Part shown: in pieces, positions 1 through 8,110 of the stretch
Numbering within the stretch: position 1 is the stretch's first letter
How the letters are laid out: each line of letters opens with the position of its first letter
NCBI RefSeq assembly: GCF_036381655.1
Contig: NZ_DASVCJ010000006.1
Coordinates: 204,019 to 268,018, forward strand
DNA length: 64,000 nucleotides
Reading direction: 5' to 3'
Origin: Ferrovibrio sp036381655
Lineage (GTDB): Bacteria; Pseudomonadota; Alphaproteobacteria; Ferrovibrionales; Ferrovibrionaceae
Program-made: the position numbers and the translations under genes
Notes under the pieces: generated by a model
Told to the model about the DNA's origin: nothing
Database searches by the model: none
Seen by the model: only the letters and a program-made list of their open reading frames with translations

Positions 1-646
1 TGACCTTTGCACCGGCGCCAATCATTACGCCCTGCCGGACCTTGGGGTGACGATCGCCACCAGTCTTTCCGGTTCCGCCCAAGGTGACATTTTGCAGAAT
101 TGAGACGCCGCTTTCGACAACTGCCGTCTCGCCGATAACTATCCCCGATCCGTGATCAAGCATAATACCAAGACCTATTCGCGCTGCTGGATGAATATCC
201 GGTCCCAAGACAAGTGACGCTCGGTTTGATATCCACGAGGCGAGCTCCGTTCGCTCGTCTAGCCAGAGTCGATGGGCGATGCGATGGGCTTGTAATGCCT
301 GAAAGCCTTTGAAGTTTATGAGGGCATGAAGGTATGTTTCACACGCTGGATCGCGGGTCCGAACCGCCTCCAGGTCACGCGCGGCACATATCTCTATTGT
401 CGGGTTTCCCGACACGATCTCCGCAAACAGGTCAGCCAAATCCGCGGCCCTGACGCCCGGAGCCTGCAGCAGATCGGCTAACCTGGCGGCCACCGCCTGT
501 TGCAGCGTACCATCTTTGCGAACGAACCGCGAAATCAGATCTCGAAGCAGGGGCTCCTTTTCGATGAGCTCAGCGGCCTCAACCTGAATCGTGTCCCAGA
601 GCGAAACCTCCGGAGGCTCAATGCATTTTCTTTCTTGGCTTCCCAA
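1..646 (-). CDS. cysE: Serine O-acetyltransferase, C-terminus cut by window edge
   Basis: Makes O-acetylserine from serine and acetyl-CoA, the first step of cysteine synthesis in the cytoplasm. Reading the minus strand gives the alpha-helical N-domain with AVRTRDPA-like and KGFQALQAHRIAHRLW segments, then the left-handed beta-helix with DIHPAARIG, IMLDHGSGIVIGET and NVTLGGTGKTGGDRHPKVR, all typical of CysE. The end lies beyond base 1. The start is uncertain: the frame opens after a stop near 672 and the only reasonable initiator is TTG at 646. An ATG at 670 starts a good-looking 17-codon peptide in the next frame that ends just upstream, so a frameshift at the N-terminus is possible. It is the last visible gene of a minus-strand accessory run. 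Family assignment is firm; start is weak. Confidence 0.85.
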   Translation of the reverse strand, partial: MGSQERKCIEPPEVSLWDTIQVEAAELIEKEPLLRDLISRFVRKDGTLQQAVAARLADLLQAPGVRAADLADLFAEIVSGNPTIEICAARDLEAVRTRDPACETYLHALINFKGFQALQAHRIAHRLWLDERTELASWISNRASLVLGPDIHPAARIGLGIMLDHGSGIVIGETAVVESGVSILQNVTLGGTGKTGGDRHPKVRQGVMIGAGAKV

Positions 647-717
647 CGCTAGAGTCCTTCGAAAAACCCATCAAGCAAATTGGTGGATACTCTTGCGCTC
701 GCTGTGCATCACTCCTC

Positions 718-1221
718 TCACCAAGGACTGCCGTTCTTGCGGACGAACCGGTACTTTCCGTCCGAAGCCATTTCCGCGCGCAAATCATCGTCTGGATATG
801 TCACCTCGTCACCTGGTGTTCGATCCCCCACCTCGATGTAAAGTACGTCACAGCCCGTATCATTACGGAGATAATGAGCGGTACCCCCGGCCGCAAACCC
901 TGCGCACATGCCTGGGCGCAGCTTCGCCTCCCCCTCGTCCGTTATGAGCGTAGGCTCACCCTCCAAGACATAAATGAACTCGTCCTGGCGGCTATGGCGG
1001 TGGCGCAGCGCAGATGAAGCTCCTGGCGATAGCCGTGTAAGATTCACGCCAAAGTTGGTAAGGCCAAACAGATCACCGAGCGGCCGCTTTTCGCGCCCAG
1101 CCATGCGCAAGGCAAACTGTTCAGGATAGTTGGATGGTCTTGTTCGCGGCGCGGCCAGCGCCGCCTCAACCGCAACGGCGGCGGCTTGGCCCGCCCCCTG
1201 CACCGTCTGGGTTTTCTCCAT
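718..1221 (-). CDS. Cupin-domain protein
   Basis: A 167-residue small cupin. The core has the first cupin motif, HRHSRQDEFIYVLEGEP (two His and a Glu as likely metal ligands, about residues 72-88), and the second in GGTAHYLRN, where the His is the remaining ligand. The first 40 residues are Ala-rich and low in complexity. An AGGAG sequence 7-8 bases before the ATG supports this start. The start lies inside the end of the acetyltransferase gene (56-bp overlap), so the two are probably translated together. Substrate unknown: proteins of this kind include sugar-processing and regulatory cupins, and nothing here selects one. Confidence 0.8.
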   Translation of the reverse strand: MEKTQTVQGAGQAAAVAVEAALAAPRTRPSNYPEQFALRMAGREKRPLGDLFGLTNFGVNLTRLSPGASSALRHRHSRQDEFIYVLEGEPTLITDEGEAKLRPGMCAGFAAGGTAHYLRNDTGCDVLYIEVGDRTPGDEVTYPDDDLRAEMASDGKYRFVRKNGSPW

Positions 1222-1747
1222 TGCGTATCTCCTTCGCTAAGGTCTTTTCGAAGTGAAATCTGCGGAGGCCGCCGCCCATTGTCTTGTGCGTTGCTTCGCC
1301 CGCACTTTCTTCCTTTATCAAACGATAGCCAGCCCGACGGTAGAGAGAGACCGCTGCAGACTGTAATTCCGATGTACTAAGAACGAGCCGATGCAAGCCT
1401 GCGAGGACGCAAAGTCGTTCAGCCTCCGCAAGTAGTGTCCGACCGACACCGCGACGCCTACACTCAGGAGCCACATACATCCGGCGCAGCTCTGAGCTAT
1501 CGTCACCAGCGGGCTCGAGTCCAAAAAAGCCGATCAGCGCACCGGAAGGATCCTCTGCGACCCAGAACCCGCGGCCTGGGCTCGACCCGTAATAATCGGG
1601 AATTCGATTGATCTCATCCCGTAGTGCGATGGTGATGTATTGTTCGAAGCGCTCGCGAAGCCCAGGCGGAGCGAGTTCACGATTCACTCTCTCGAACAGC
1701 GTTCTCACAGCTGATGTGTCGTCACCTCTAAACGCACGGATGAGCAA
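1166..1747 (-). CDS. GNAT family N-acetyltransferase
   Basis: A 193-residue GNAT fold enzyme that should transfer an acetyl group from acetyl-CoA to an amine. Motif A is clear at about residues 89-105 (RRMYVAPECRRRGVG, the pyrophosphate-binding loop), followed by the motif B region SLYRRAGYRLI. The start is a TTG at 1747 with AAGGA upstream; no ATG in frame fits. It sits 18 bp after the enoyl-CoA hydratase gene and overlaps the cupin gene by 56 bp, so it belongs to the same transcript. The last 25 residues are Gly/Arg-rich and probably an unstructured tail created by the overlap. Acceptor substrate unknown. Confidence 0.8.
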   Translation of the reverse strand: MLIRAFRGDDTSAVRTLFERVNRELAPPGLRERFEQYITIALRDEINRIPDYYGSSPGRGFWVAEDPSGALIGFFGLEPAGDDSSELRRMYVAPECRRRGVGRTLLAEAERLCVLAGLHRLVLSTSELQSAAVSLYRRAGYRLIKEESAGEATHKTMGGGLRRFHFEKTLAKEIRNGENPDGAGGGPSRRRCG

Positions 1748-1765
1748 ATCGCGGTTCCTTTTGTT

Positions 1766-2593
1766 TTAGACGCCGCGGAAGGTCGGCTGGCGCTTTTCGA
1801 CGAAAGCAGCAACACCCTCTCGTGCATCGACCGTAGGCACGATACGGGCAAAGGCTGCTTCCTCAATGGCGAGACCATCATCAATCGAGCTATCCATACC
1901 GCGATGAACCGCTGCCAGTGCAGCAGCGACCGTCAGGGGCGGCTTGGCAGCCAAATGCTCCGCCAGCGCCATTGTTTTTGAGATCAGTTCGGCATCCGTT
2001 ACCACTCTGTTTACGAGCCCGAGCTGAGCCGCCTCGTTCGCGTCGAAGACACGACCGGTCAAGATCAGTTCGATCGCGGCTTTGCGTCCGACGTTGCGTG
2101 GCAAACGTTGCGTACCGCCAAAAGTGGGAATGATTCCGATGTTAATCTCCGCCTTTGAAAAGGTCGCCGTCTCCGCGGCGAGCGCAATGTGAGTTGCCTC
2201 GATCAGTTCGCAACCTCCGCCAAACGCAATGCCATTTACGGCGCCAATAATGGGCTTCGGGAAGCTCTCTACGCGGCGCGTCATCTGATGACCTGGCCTC
2301 ATAAAATGGACCACGGCTTCCGGAGCCCCGGCTTCGATGTGTCGCTGAAACGCCGCAATGTCAGCGCCCGCGCTGAAGGCACGTCCGGCGCCCGTGATTA
2401 CGACCACCCGAAGACGCTGATCGAGCTCAATTTCATCCAGAGCGGCCATCAGGGCCGCAATCATCTCGTTACTTAGCGCGTTCAGCTTTCGCGGGCGATT
2501 TAAGGTCAGCATCGCCACAGGACCGCGATCTTCGCGTAGCACTTGCGGCGCGGTGCCGCTGTCCATTTCTCTAGTATCCACCATTTCCTCCAT
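1766..2593 (-). CDS. Enoyl-CoA hydratase/isomerase (crotonase) family protein
   Basis: A 275-residue crotonase-fold enzyme, likely hydrating or isomerising an enoyl-CoA. Visible: the CoA/oxyanion segment SAGADIAAF, the second oxyanion loop NGIAFGGGCELIEATH, and the catalytic-Glu region FSKAEINIGIIPTFGGTQRLPR. Both acidic residues of true hydratases appear present (Glu in GGGCELIEA and Glu/Pro in SKAEINIGIIP), but substrate cannot be read from this. The start is ambiguous among ATGs at 2593, 2584 and 2566. First gene of the minus-strand run hydratase-acetyltransferase-cupin-cysE, downstream of tetR with a 276-bp gap. Confidence 0.88.
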   Translation of the reverse strand: MEEMVDTREMDSGTAPQVLREDRGPVAMLTLNRPRKLNALSNEMIAALMAALDEIELDQRLRVVVITGAGRAFSAGADIAAFQRHIEAGAPEAVVHFMRPGHQMTRRVESFPKPIIGAVNGIAFGGGCELIEATHIALAAETATFSKAEINIGIIPTFGGTQRLPRNVGRKAAIELILTGRVFDANEAAQLGLVNRVVTDAELISKTMALAEHLAAKPPLTVAAALAAVHRGMDSSIDDGLAIEEAAFARIVPTVDAREGVAAFVEKRQPTFRGV

Positions 2594-2869
2594 GTCGGGA
2601 CCAAGCCGGGCCTGCGGCTTAGAAACCAGAGCTGTCGCCCCCGGGACCTAGCAGGCTCGGGCAGCCCGTTGTCTCGGACGCCCCTGGCACTCCGGCTCAC
2701 GATCAGCTTAATTGAGGCCAGGCTGCCAATGAAATTGATGCTGTTCACGTCCCACATTGACGCTAGTAATTTCCATCCTCACTGCCACGGCTTAAGCCGA
2801 TTTGCCGGAACCGCAACGCAGTCATTCCTGACTAAGTGATTAGAGCGCCACGTAATGCATTGACTCAAC
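2594..2869. other. Intergenic gap between tetR and the hydratase gene
   Basis: 276 bp without a supportable gene; short frames here have no family features and overlap one another. It probably holds the promoter of the hydratase-acetyltransferase-cupin-cysE run. No convincing operator like the one in front of tetR is seen here. Confidence 0.4.
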
Positions 2870-3448
2870 TCATTCGCCGCCAAGAAGCGTATCAATGAAT
2901 GTTGCTGCCGTTTCCTTCAGGTGCTTGCGGCTGTATCCAGCGCGTTCCATCACCGCTATACCTCTTGTGAATGTTACAACTACCCGCGCAATTCGATCCG
3001 CATCAATCACCGACGATTTATGGGGGTCCGAACCGATTGCCTTGGCGATAAGCCGTTCAAGTCGGTTGAGCAAACTTTGCACGCGCCGGCGCACAGCTCT
3101 GCTCGAAATAGAAGCGTCGAGGGCGGTCCGCGTCGTAAGGCATCCTCGCGCAGGAGAACCGGCCGTCATATTCGCGATAATTAAGTCGAAAAACGATCGC
3201 AACGCTACTGCAGCGTCGCCGCGGGCCAAGGCGTTGTCGACGGCTTGCAGGAATTGCTCGGCGTATTGGTCGAACGCGCGCAGGAAAATCGCTTCTTTGT
3301 CACCGTACGCGTTGTAGAGGCTGCCACGCTGGACACCTGTCGCCGTGGCAAGGTCCTGCATTGTCGCATCGTGGAGACCTTTCCGCCAGAACACATCAAG
3401 CGCGATCGCGATTACCTGACTTTCGTCAAACTGGCGCGTGCCCGCCAT
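2870..3448 (-). CDS. TetR/AcrR family transcriptional regulator
   Basis: A 192-residue TetR-type repressor if begun at the ATG at 3448. The N-terminal helix-turn-helix is typical: RQFDESQVIAIALDVFWRKG, then MQDLATATGVQRGSLYNAYG and DKEAIFLRAF. The C-terminal ligand domain has GSPARGCLTTRTA, common in the TetR_C group that senses reactive or electrophilic compounds. The frame stays open to 3508, but the extra N-terminal stretch is encoded by tandem palindromes that look like the operator, and a G-rich ribosome site (GGGGGG, 9 bases upstream) favours 3448. Divergent from the DUF1127 and exporter genes, which it probably controls together with itself. Confidence 0.88.
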   Translation of the reverse strand: MAGTRQFDESQVIAIALDVFWRKGLHDATMQDLATATGVQRGSLYNAYGDKEAIFLRAFDQYAEQFLQAVDNALARGDAAVALRSFFDLIIANMTAGSPARGCLTTRTALDASISSRAVRRRVQSLLNRLERLIAKAIGSDPHKSSVIDADRIARVVVTFTRGIAVMERAGYSRKHLKETAATFIDTLLGGE

Positions 3449-3474
3449 CCTATCCGCCCCCCGTTGATCCATCC

Positions 3475-3513
3475 TTGACATTCTCGTCAACTTTGACATT
3501 CTTGTCAAGAATG
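3475..3513. promoter_or_regulatory. Tandem inverted-repeat operator, probably bound by the adjacent TetR protein
   Basis: Two copies of TTGACATTCTYGTCAA (3475-3490 and 3493-3508) lie 18 bp apart; each is a TTGAC-N6-GTCAA palindrome. The second is part of a longer 8-1-8 palindrome, CATTCTTGTCAAGAATG (3497-3513). The TTGACA elements could also serve as -35 boxes for the plus-strand genes. Position between divergent genes and dyad shape fit autorepression by TetR; this is inference. Confidence 0.75.
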
Positions 3514-3534
3514 ACTTTAGGCGATACGTCAGCT

Positions 3535-3837
3535 ATGTCCCATCACTTGGCTGGTTCCAAACGCGTATTGAAAGGGATGACGCCAGCCGGCGCCTGCGTT
3601 CGTCTCGGCGTTATCGTGACTTGGTTATTCCACTCCACAGAGGCAGGACTTGATGGGCGATACCGAGGAATAGGCCCATTGATCACGCAACTCCGCGCTC
3701 GAGCGACGTCTCGGATCCGGCGATGGCGCGAAGCTCAGCAGAGCTGGGAAGCGCTCCGCCACCTGGATGATCGTCAATTAAAGGAATTTGGAATTCATTC
3801 CCGGCCGCCCGACTTGATAAAAAATAAATTTCCCTGA
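3535..3837 (+). CDS. DUF1127 (YjiS-like) small protein
   Basis: About 100 residues from the ATG at 3535. The C-terminal 35 residues carry the DUF1127 signature: an amphipathic RRWREAQQSWEAL helix followed by LDDRQLKEFGIH. DUF1127 proteins are small, often stress- or phosphate-linked, and some bind RNA in alphaproteobacteria. The first ~45 residues do not match the family, whose members are usually 50-80 residues, so the true start may be further in (for example 3577, with AAAGGG next to it). It lies between the TetR operator and the exporter gene on the same strand. Confidence 0.65.
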   Translation: MSHHLAGSKRVLKGMTPAGACVRLGVIVTWLFHSTEAGLDGRYRGIGPLITQLRARATSRIRRWREAQQSWEALRHLDDRQLKEFGIHSRPPDLIKNKFP

Positions 3838-3942
3838 GCGAGCAGTCCAGCAGTGAAGAACTTGCGACCGATCCCTTCTTACCAAACACTCTCCGATTGC
3901 CCAATCGCTATTTCGATACAGCCTGGTTTTGGGGCACTTACA

Positions 3943-5157
3943 ATGACAGCAGGATTTATAAAGGTGAACGGCAGCAGAAGTGACCTTTGGCGGGAGGTTA
4001 TCATCGCGCTTGGACTATCTGCCGGCGCAGCCGTCGCCCTGGGATTCGCTCGGTTTGCTTACGCCTTGCTACTGCCACCGATGCGGGAGGATCTAGGATG
4101 GTCTTACGTTGAAGCTGGCGCTCTGAACACGGCGAACGGAGCCGGCTACATCGTGGGCGCGCTCGTCACGGCATGGATTGCCAGAAAGTGGGGCACGGCA
4201 CGCGTCTTTCTCGCTGGTTTCTCCGTCAGCGTCTTGATTCTCTTGTTGACGGCGGCCGCGACTCGTTTCTCTACCCTCTTCCTTTTGCGAATTGTTGGTG
4301 GCGCTTCCACTGCGCTCACATTCATTTTGGGCGCGGGATTGGCTGCTGCAATCTGTCCCATGCAGAGTCCACGTCGGCGTGGCACCCTCGTCGGTCTCTA
4401 TGTTGCTGGAGCAAGCATTGGCATTCTGTTAGCTGGCGCGGCTATCCCGATTGTCTTGCAAGGTAGTGTGCAGCGTTGGCCAGAGGGCTGGGTCGCCCTA
4501 GGCCTCATTGGTGCCGCGACACTGCCGGCTGCTTGGGGGGCCGCGCGCAATGTACCCGAACCGGTCGGTCGTGGCATTGCCGTGTTGGACATTTCCGAAT
4601 TTCGGCAACTGGCGCCGACATTTGTCGGCTACAGCCTCTTCGGCGCCGGTTACGTCGGCTACATGACCTTCATCATCGCTTTGTTACAAAAGCAAGGCAG
4701 CAGCAGCGGACAGGTAACTTTGTTCTGGTTCGTGCTGGGGCTAGTTTCTGCCGTATCGACGCTGCTATGGGGAAGGGCTCTGGGCGCCTGTAAGGCTGGT
4801 CGGGGGCCAGCCTTGGTGTTCGCAGCGACGATGCTCGGCGCGCTACCTGTTCTGCTCCACCCTGGCCCGACTGCAATGTTCTTGTCTGCATTCCTTTTCG
4901 GAGGCAGCTTCTTAGCAGGCCCAACGTCGATCACGATCGTTGCACAGCGCCAACTGCCGGCTTCGTCCTGGACCGCGGCGATTTCCCTTCTCACAGTCGG
5001 CTTTGCCTTGGGGCAGGCTGCGGGTCCGGCTTTAGCAGGAGCGATTTCCGACGCTTTGGGAAGTGTTGCTGCAGGCTTTTGGGTCTCACCAGCTCTCCTC
5101 GGCATCGCGGCCTGCGTGAACTTGCTGCAACGCCCCGCCCGGGCAAGCACTGTGTGA
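3943..5157 (+). CDS. YbfB/YjiJ-type MFS transporter
   Basis: A 12-helix major facilitator of about 404 residues, probably an inner-membrane exporter. The N-terminal half has the family-typical LGFARFAYALLLPPMREDLG and SYVEAGALNTANGAGYIVGAL segments, recognisable as the YbfB/YjiJ group; LIGAATLPAAW and GFALGQAAGPALAG mark later helices. A GTG at 3853 would add 30 hydrophilic residues; the ATG at 3943 puts the first helix at the usual distance and is preferred. Downstream of the DUF1127 gene and divergent from tetR, the usual layout of a repressor-controlled exporter. Substrate unknown. Confidence 0.85.
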   Translation: MTAGFIKVNGSRSDLWREVIIALGLSAGAAVALGFARFAYALLLPPMREDLGWSYVEAGALNTANGAGYIVGALVTAWIARKWGTARVFLAGFSVSVLILLLTAAATRFSTLFLLRIVGGASTALTFILGAGLAAAICPMQSPRRRGTLVGLYVAGASIGILLAGAAIPIVLQGSVQRWPEGWVALGLIGAATLPAAWGAARNVPEPVGRGIAVLDISEFRQLAPTFVGYSLFGAGYVGYMTFIIALLQKQGSSSGQVTLFWFVLGLVSAVSTLLWGRALGACKAGRGPALVFAATMLGALPVLLHPGPTAMFLSAFLFGGSFLAGPTSITIVAQRQLPASSWTAAISLLTVGFALGQAAGPALAGAISDALGSVAAGFWVSPALLGIAACVNLLQRPARASTV

Positions 5158-5393
5158 CAACTGCCGACGAGCTTCGTTCAGGCCTCTGCGCCGCGGACAA
5201 CCGAGCCCGCCTTCGCCGCCACAACGATCAGCAACTAATCAGATATCGATACGAGACCATTATGTTATACGGTCGGCGAGTGTACGACGCGAGAGGCAAG
5301 CGCCAAGGCCCCTCAGCGGGAGCTCTGATTTTACCGCTCAGAGGGACGTGCAGCCTACCGCGCTCTGCTGCACATGCGGCGCCTGTCCTGCAA
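5158..5393. other. Gap between the exporter and the integrase remnant
   Basis: 236 bp with only short frames lacking any family motif. No promoter, tRNA or repeat recognised. Probably island debris, given the broken integrase next to it. Confidence 0.35.
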
Positions 5394-5663
5394 TTAAAGT
5401 GCACACCTTCTTTCGCGTGCGAGGCGCAGCCGTGACCGAGTTCCCTTGGATGTGCCGAACAGCTCTCGTGCTCGAGCGAGCGACAGCCCCGCCGGGCCGT
5501 ACTTGCCGAAGGTGACGGTCTCGCGCCGCCCATTCATCCGGTAGTCCAGCCGAAACGTGAGTGTCCCGGACGGCTTCACCAGCACTTACATGCCGTCCCG
5601 GTCCGTCACCTTATAAATTTTATCTTTTGGTTTCAGGTCCTTAAGAGCTGCATCCGTCAACAT
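5394..5663 (-). pseudogene. Tyrosine-recombinase (phage/island integrase) N-terminal fragment with internal stop
   Basis: From an ATG at 5663 the minus strand reads MLTDAALKDLKPKDKIYKVT, then DRDGM, a TAA stop, then VLVKPSGTLTFRLDYRMNGR and TVTFGKYGPAGLSLARAREL. This is the N-terminal arm-binding (DUF4102) domain of P4-type integrases, in which the stop replaces the Tyr of the usual G-x-Y-V/L-x-V motif. After ARARELFG the match ends, so the core-binding and catalytic domains (R-H-R-Y) are absent. About 90 codons remain of a gene normally near 400. It lies 290 bp beyond the guaA stop and runs in the same direction, the usual position of an integrase that entered at guaA. Confidence 0.8.
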
Positions 5664-5954
5664 TCGGGCCGCCTCCTCGAAAAAAGACCGTCAGCCAATT
5701 TCGGGCGCCATCAGGACGAAATCTCTTTTTTCTTACAGTGTCTTAATTCAAAACAAGACCGTCATCTGGCGCTCAGCCCCTGACGGCATCGGATGAAATC
5801 GGATTCGCAACCAGAAGCCGGACCGTCAAGGAGTATGTCAGCCGCGATCTCTGCCGGCCGATAGTCCTCGAATGTCTTTTGGGTATTTCTTTTTTTTATC
5901 AGTGCATTACGGCGTATTCTGGCGTGCTGCGGGATAGCGCCGGATGGGCCTGAA
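5664..5954. other. Gap between the integrase remnant and guaA
   Basis: 291 bp without a supportable gene. It contains T-rich tracts, including ttcttttttttatc near 5887-5900, and shorter CCGTCA repeats near 5688-5830. It is where the attachment site and integrase promoter of an island would lie. I found no second copy of the guaA end sequence within the window. Confidence 0.4.
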
Positions 5955-7514
5955 TCATTCCCACTCGATCGTGCCGGGCGGCTTGGAGGTGATATCGTAG
6001 ACCACGCGATTCACGCCGCGTACCTCGTTGATGATGCGCGTCGCCACGCGCCCCAGGAAGTCATGCGGAAACGGATAGTAATCCGCCGTCATGCCGTCGG
6101 TGGAGGTCACGGCGCGTAGCGCACAGGCCTGATCGTAAGTGCGGCCATCGCCCATCACGCCGACGGTGCGCACCGGCAGCAGCACGGCAAAGGCCTGCCA
6201 GATCACGTCGTAAAGCCCGGCCTTGCGGATCTCGTCGAGATAGACGGCATCCACCTCGCGCAGCAGGTCGAGCTTCTCGCGGGTAATGTCGCCCGGGATA
6301 CGGATCGCCAGGCCAGGCCCCGGGAAGGGATGCCGGCCGACCAGGCTCTCCGGCAGGCCGAGTTCGCGGCCCAAGGCGCGCACCTCGTCCTTGAACAGCT
6401 CGCGCAGCGGCTCGACCAGCTTCATCTTCATGCGCTCGGGCAGGCCGCCGACATTGTGATGCGACTTGATCGTCACACTCGGCCCGCCATGAAAACTGAC
6501 GCTTTCGATCACGTCCGGGTAGAGCGTGCCCTGGGCCAGGAAATCGGCGCCGCCGATCTTCTTCGCCTCTTCCTCGAAAACATCGATGAACAGCGCGCCG
6601 ATGGTCTTGCGCTTCTGCTCCGGATCGGCAATGCCGGCCAGCCGGCCCAGGAACAGATCCGAGGCGTCCTTGTGCACCAGCGGAATGTTGTAGTGATCGC
6701 GGAACAAGCGCACCACCTCTTCCGCCTCGCCCTTGCGCAGCAGGCCATGATCGACGAAGACGCAGGTGAGCTGATCGCCGATCGCCTCATGGATCAGCAC
6801 GGCGGCCACCGAGCTATCGACGCCGCCCGACAGGCCGCAGATCACCCGGCCCGTGCCGACCTGGGCGCGAATCTTCTCGACGGCTTCGTTGCGGAAGCCC
6901 TTCATGCTCCATTCGCCGCTGCAGCCGGCGACCTTGCGCACGAAATTGCGCAGCAGCTTGGCGCCGTCGGGTGTATGCATCACTTCCGGGTGGAACTGCA
7001 CGGCATAGATCCGGCGTGCATCGTCGGCGATGGCGGCAAACGGCGCGCCCTCGCTGACGCCCACGACACGGAAGCCGGGCGGCAGCTTGGTGACGCGATC
7101 GCCATGGCTCATCCAGACCTGATGCTTCTGGCCCTGCTCCCAGACGCCGTCGAACAGCGCGCAATCGTCCTTGATCTCGAGGAAAGCGCGGCCGAATTCG
7201 CGATGATGGCCGGTCTCCACCTGGCCGCCGAGCTGGGCGCAGATGGTCTGCTCGCCATAGCAGATGCCGAAGACCGGCAGGCCGAGCTTGAAGACGTCGT
7301 CCGGCGCGCGGGGGGAGAATTCCTCGGTCGTCGAAGCCGGGCCGCCGGAGAGGATGACGCCCTTCAGCTTGCCATGCGGGCTGTTCTCCCTAAGGGCCGC
7401 GCCGGCCTTCTGGAAGGGGACGATCTCGCAATAGACGCCGGCCTCGCGGACCCGCCGGGCGATCAGCTGCGTGACTTGCGATCCGAAATCGATGATAAGA
7501 ATGCGCTCCGCCAT
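5955..7514 (-). CDS. guaA: GMP synthase (glutamine-hydrolysing)
   Basis: Converts XMP to GMP using glutamine and ATP, the last step of guanine nucleotide synthesis. 519 residues, normal length. The N-terminal class I glutamine amidotransferase has the nucleophile in FGICYGEQ (Cys85) and the His/Glu pair in QFHPEV (175-177); the ATP-pyrophosphatase P-loop SGGVDSS is at 229-235; the C-terminal dimerisation domain ends in the universal GTIEWE. guaB lies about 2 kb upstream on the same strand, with two other genes between. Its last codons form a known target for island integrases, and an integrase scar lies just past the stop. Confidence 0.98.
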   Translation of the reverse strand: MAERILIIDFGSQVTQLIARRVREAGVYCEIVPFQKAGAALRENSPHGKLKGVILSGGPASTTEEFSPRAPDDVFKLGLPVFGICYGEQTICAQLGGQVETGHHREFGRAFLEIKDDCALFDGVWEQGQKHQVWMSHGDRVTKLPPGFRVVGVSEGAPFAAIADDARRIYAVQFHPEVMHTPDGAKLLRNFVRKVAGCSGEWSMKGFRNEAVEKIRAQVGTGRVICGLSGGVDSSVAAVLIHEAIGDQLTCVFVDHGLLRKGEAEEVVRLFRDHYNIPLVHKDASDLFLGRLAGIADPEQKRKTIGALFIDVFEEEAKKIGGADFLAQGTLYPDVIESVSFHGGPSVTIKSHHNVGGLPERMKMKLVEPLRELFKDEVRALGRELGLPESLVGRHPFPGPGLAIRIPGDITREKLDLLREVDAVYLDEIRKAGLYDVIWQAFAVLLPVRTVGVMGDGRTYDQACALRAVTSTDGMTADYYPFPHDFLGRVATRIINEVRGVNRVVYDITSKPPGTIEWE

Positions 7515-7577
7515 CGGCGTCCTTCAACTCCTTGTCTGGGGCAGGCGGAGCGCAGAACCGGGATACGACCGGTCCGG

Positions 7578-8108
7578 TCAGCTCGCCTTGCCGGTCTTGT
7601 AGTCGGCAATCTTCTTTTTCAGTTCGGTATACTCAGCGCAGCCGAAGATGCAAAGCCTGTCGAGCTCGTTAAGCTGCTCCTCGGCCTTGGCCAGATTGCC
7701 GGTTTTCAAGTAAGCCTCGCCAAGATATTCATGCGCGCCGCGATGGCGCGGATTGATGGCGAGCGCCTTGCTGTAATTGGCGAAGGACAGCTCGTAATTG
7801 CCCTGGTTGCGATAGGCATAGCCGAGCCAGTTATAGGCATCGGCATTGGTGTTGTCCTTGGCCACCACCGCCTGGAACAGCGGAATCGCCTTGGCCCAGT
7901 CCTTGTTGTCGATCGCCTTCTTGCCTTCGGTGAAATTCGGATCCTCCGCCTTGGCAGGCGTGCCGGGCGTGCTCATGTCGCTCGAGCCGCCGGCGGCGAG
8001 AAGCGGCGACGCGGTCAGGCCGATACCGGCAAAAATCAGGAATGCCGCGACAATCCGGGCCGGACGAAGGGTAAGCATGTCGGGACTACGCATGGTGGGG
8101 GTACGCAT
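7578..8108 (-). CDS. Secreted/periplasmic TPR protein
   Basis: A 176-residue protein with an N-terminal signal-type hydrophobic segment (IVAAFLIFAGIGL, cleavage probably after LLAA) and about three tetratricopeptide repeats: FTEGKKAIDNKDWAKAIPLF, AYNWLGYAYRNQGNYELSFA, and EYLGEAYLKTGNLAKAEEQL. TPRs mediate protein contacts; no partner is evident. The C-terminus has a Cys pair (LCIFGC) that could form a disulphide in the periplasm. AGGAG six bases upstream of the ATG at 8108 supports the start, although the signal peptide would fit better from 8078. Lies 2 bp after the RsmB-type gene. Confidence 0.8.
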   Translation of the reverse strand: MRTPTMRSPDMLTLRPARIVAAFLIFAGIGLTASPLLAAGGSSDMSTPGTPAKAEDPNFTEGKKAIDNKDWAKAIPLFQAVVAKDNTNADAYNWLGYAYRNQGNYELSFANYSKALAINPRHRGAHEYLGEAYLKTGNLAKAEEQLNELDRLCIFGCAEYTELKKKIADYKTGKAS

Positions 8109-8110
8109 GG

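Noticed and set aside
591..947. 118-codon plus-strand frame near cysE
   Set aside because: Overlaps the start of cysE and the cupin gene antisense; no motif and atypical composition.
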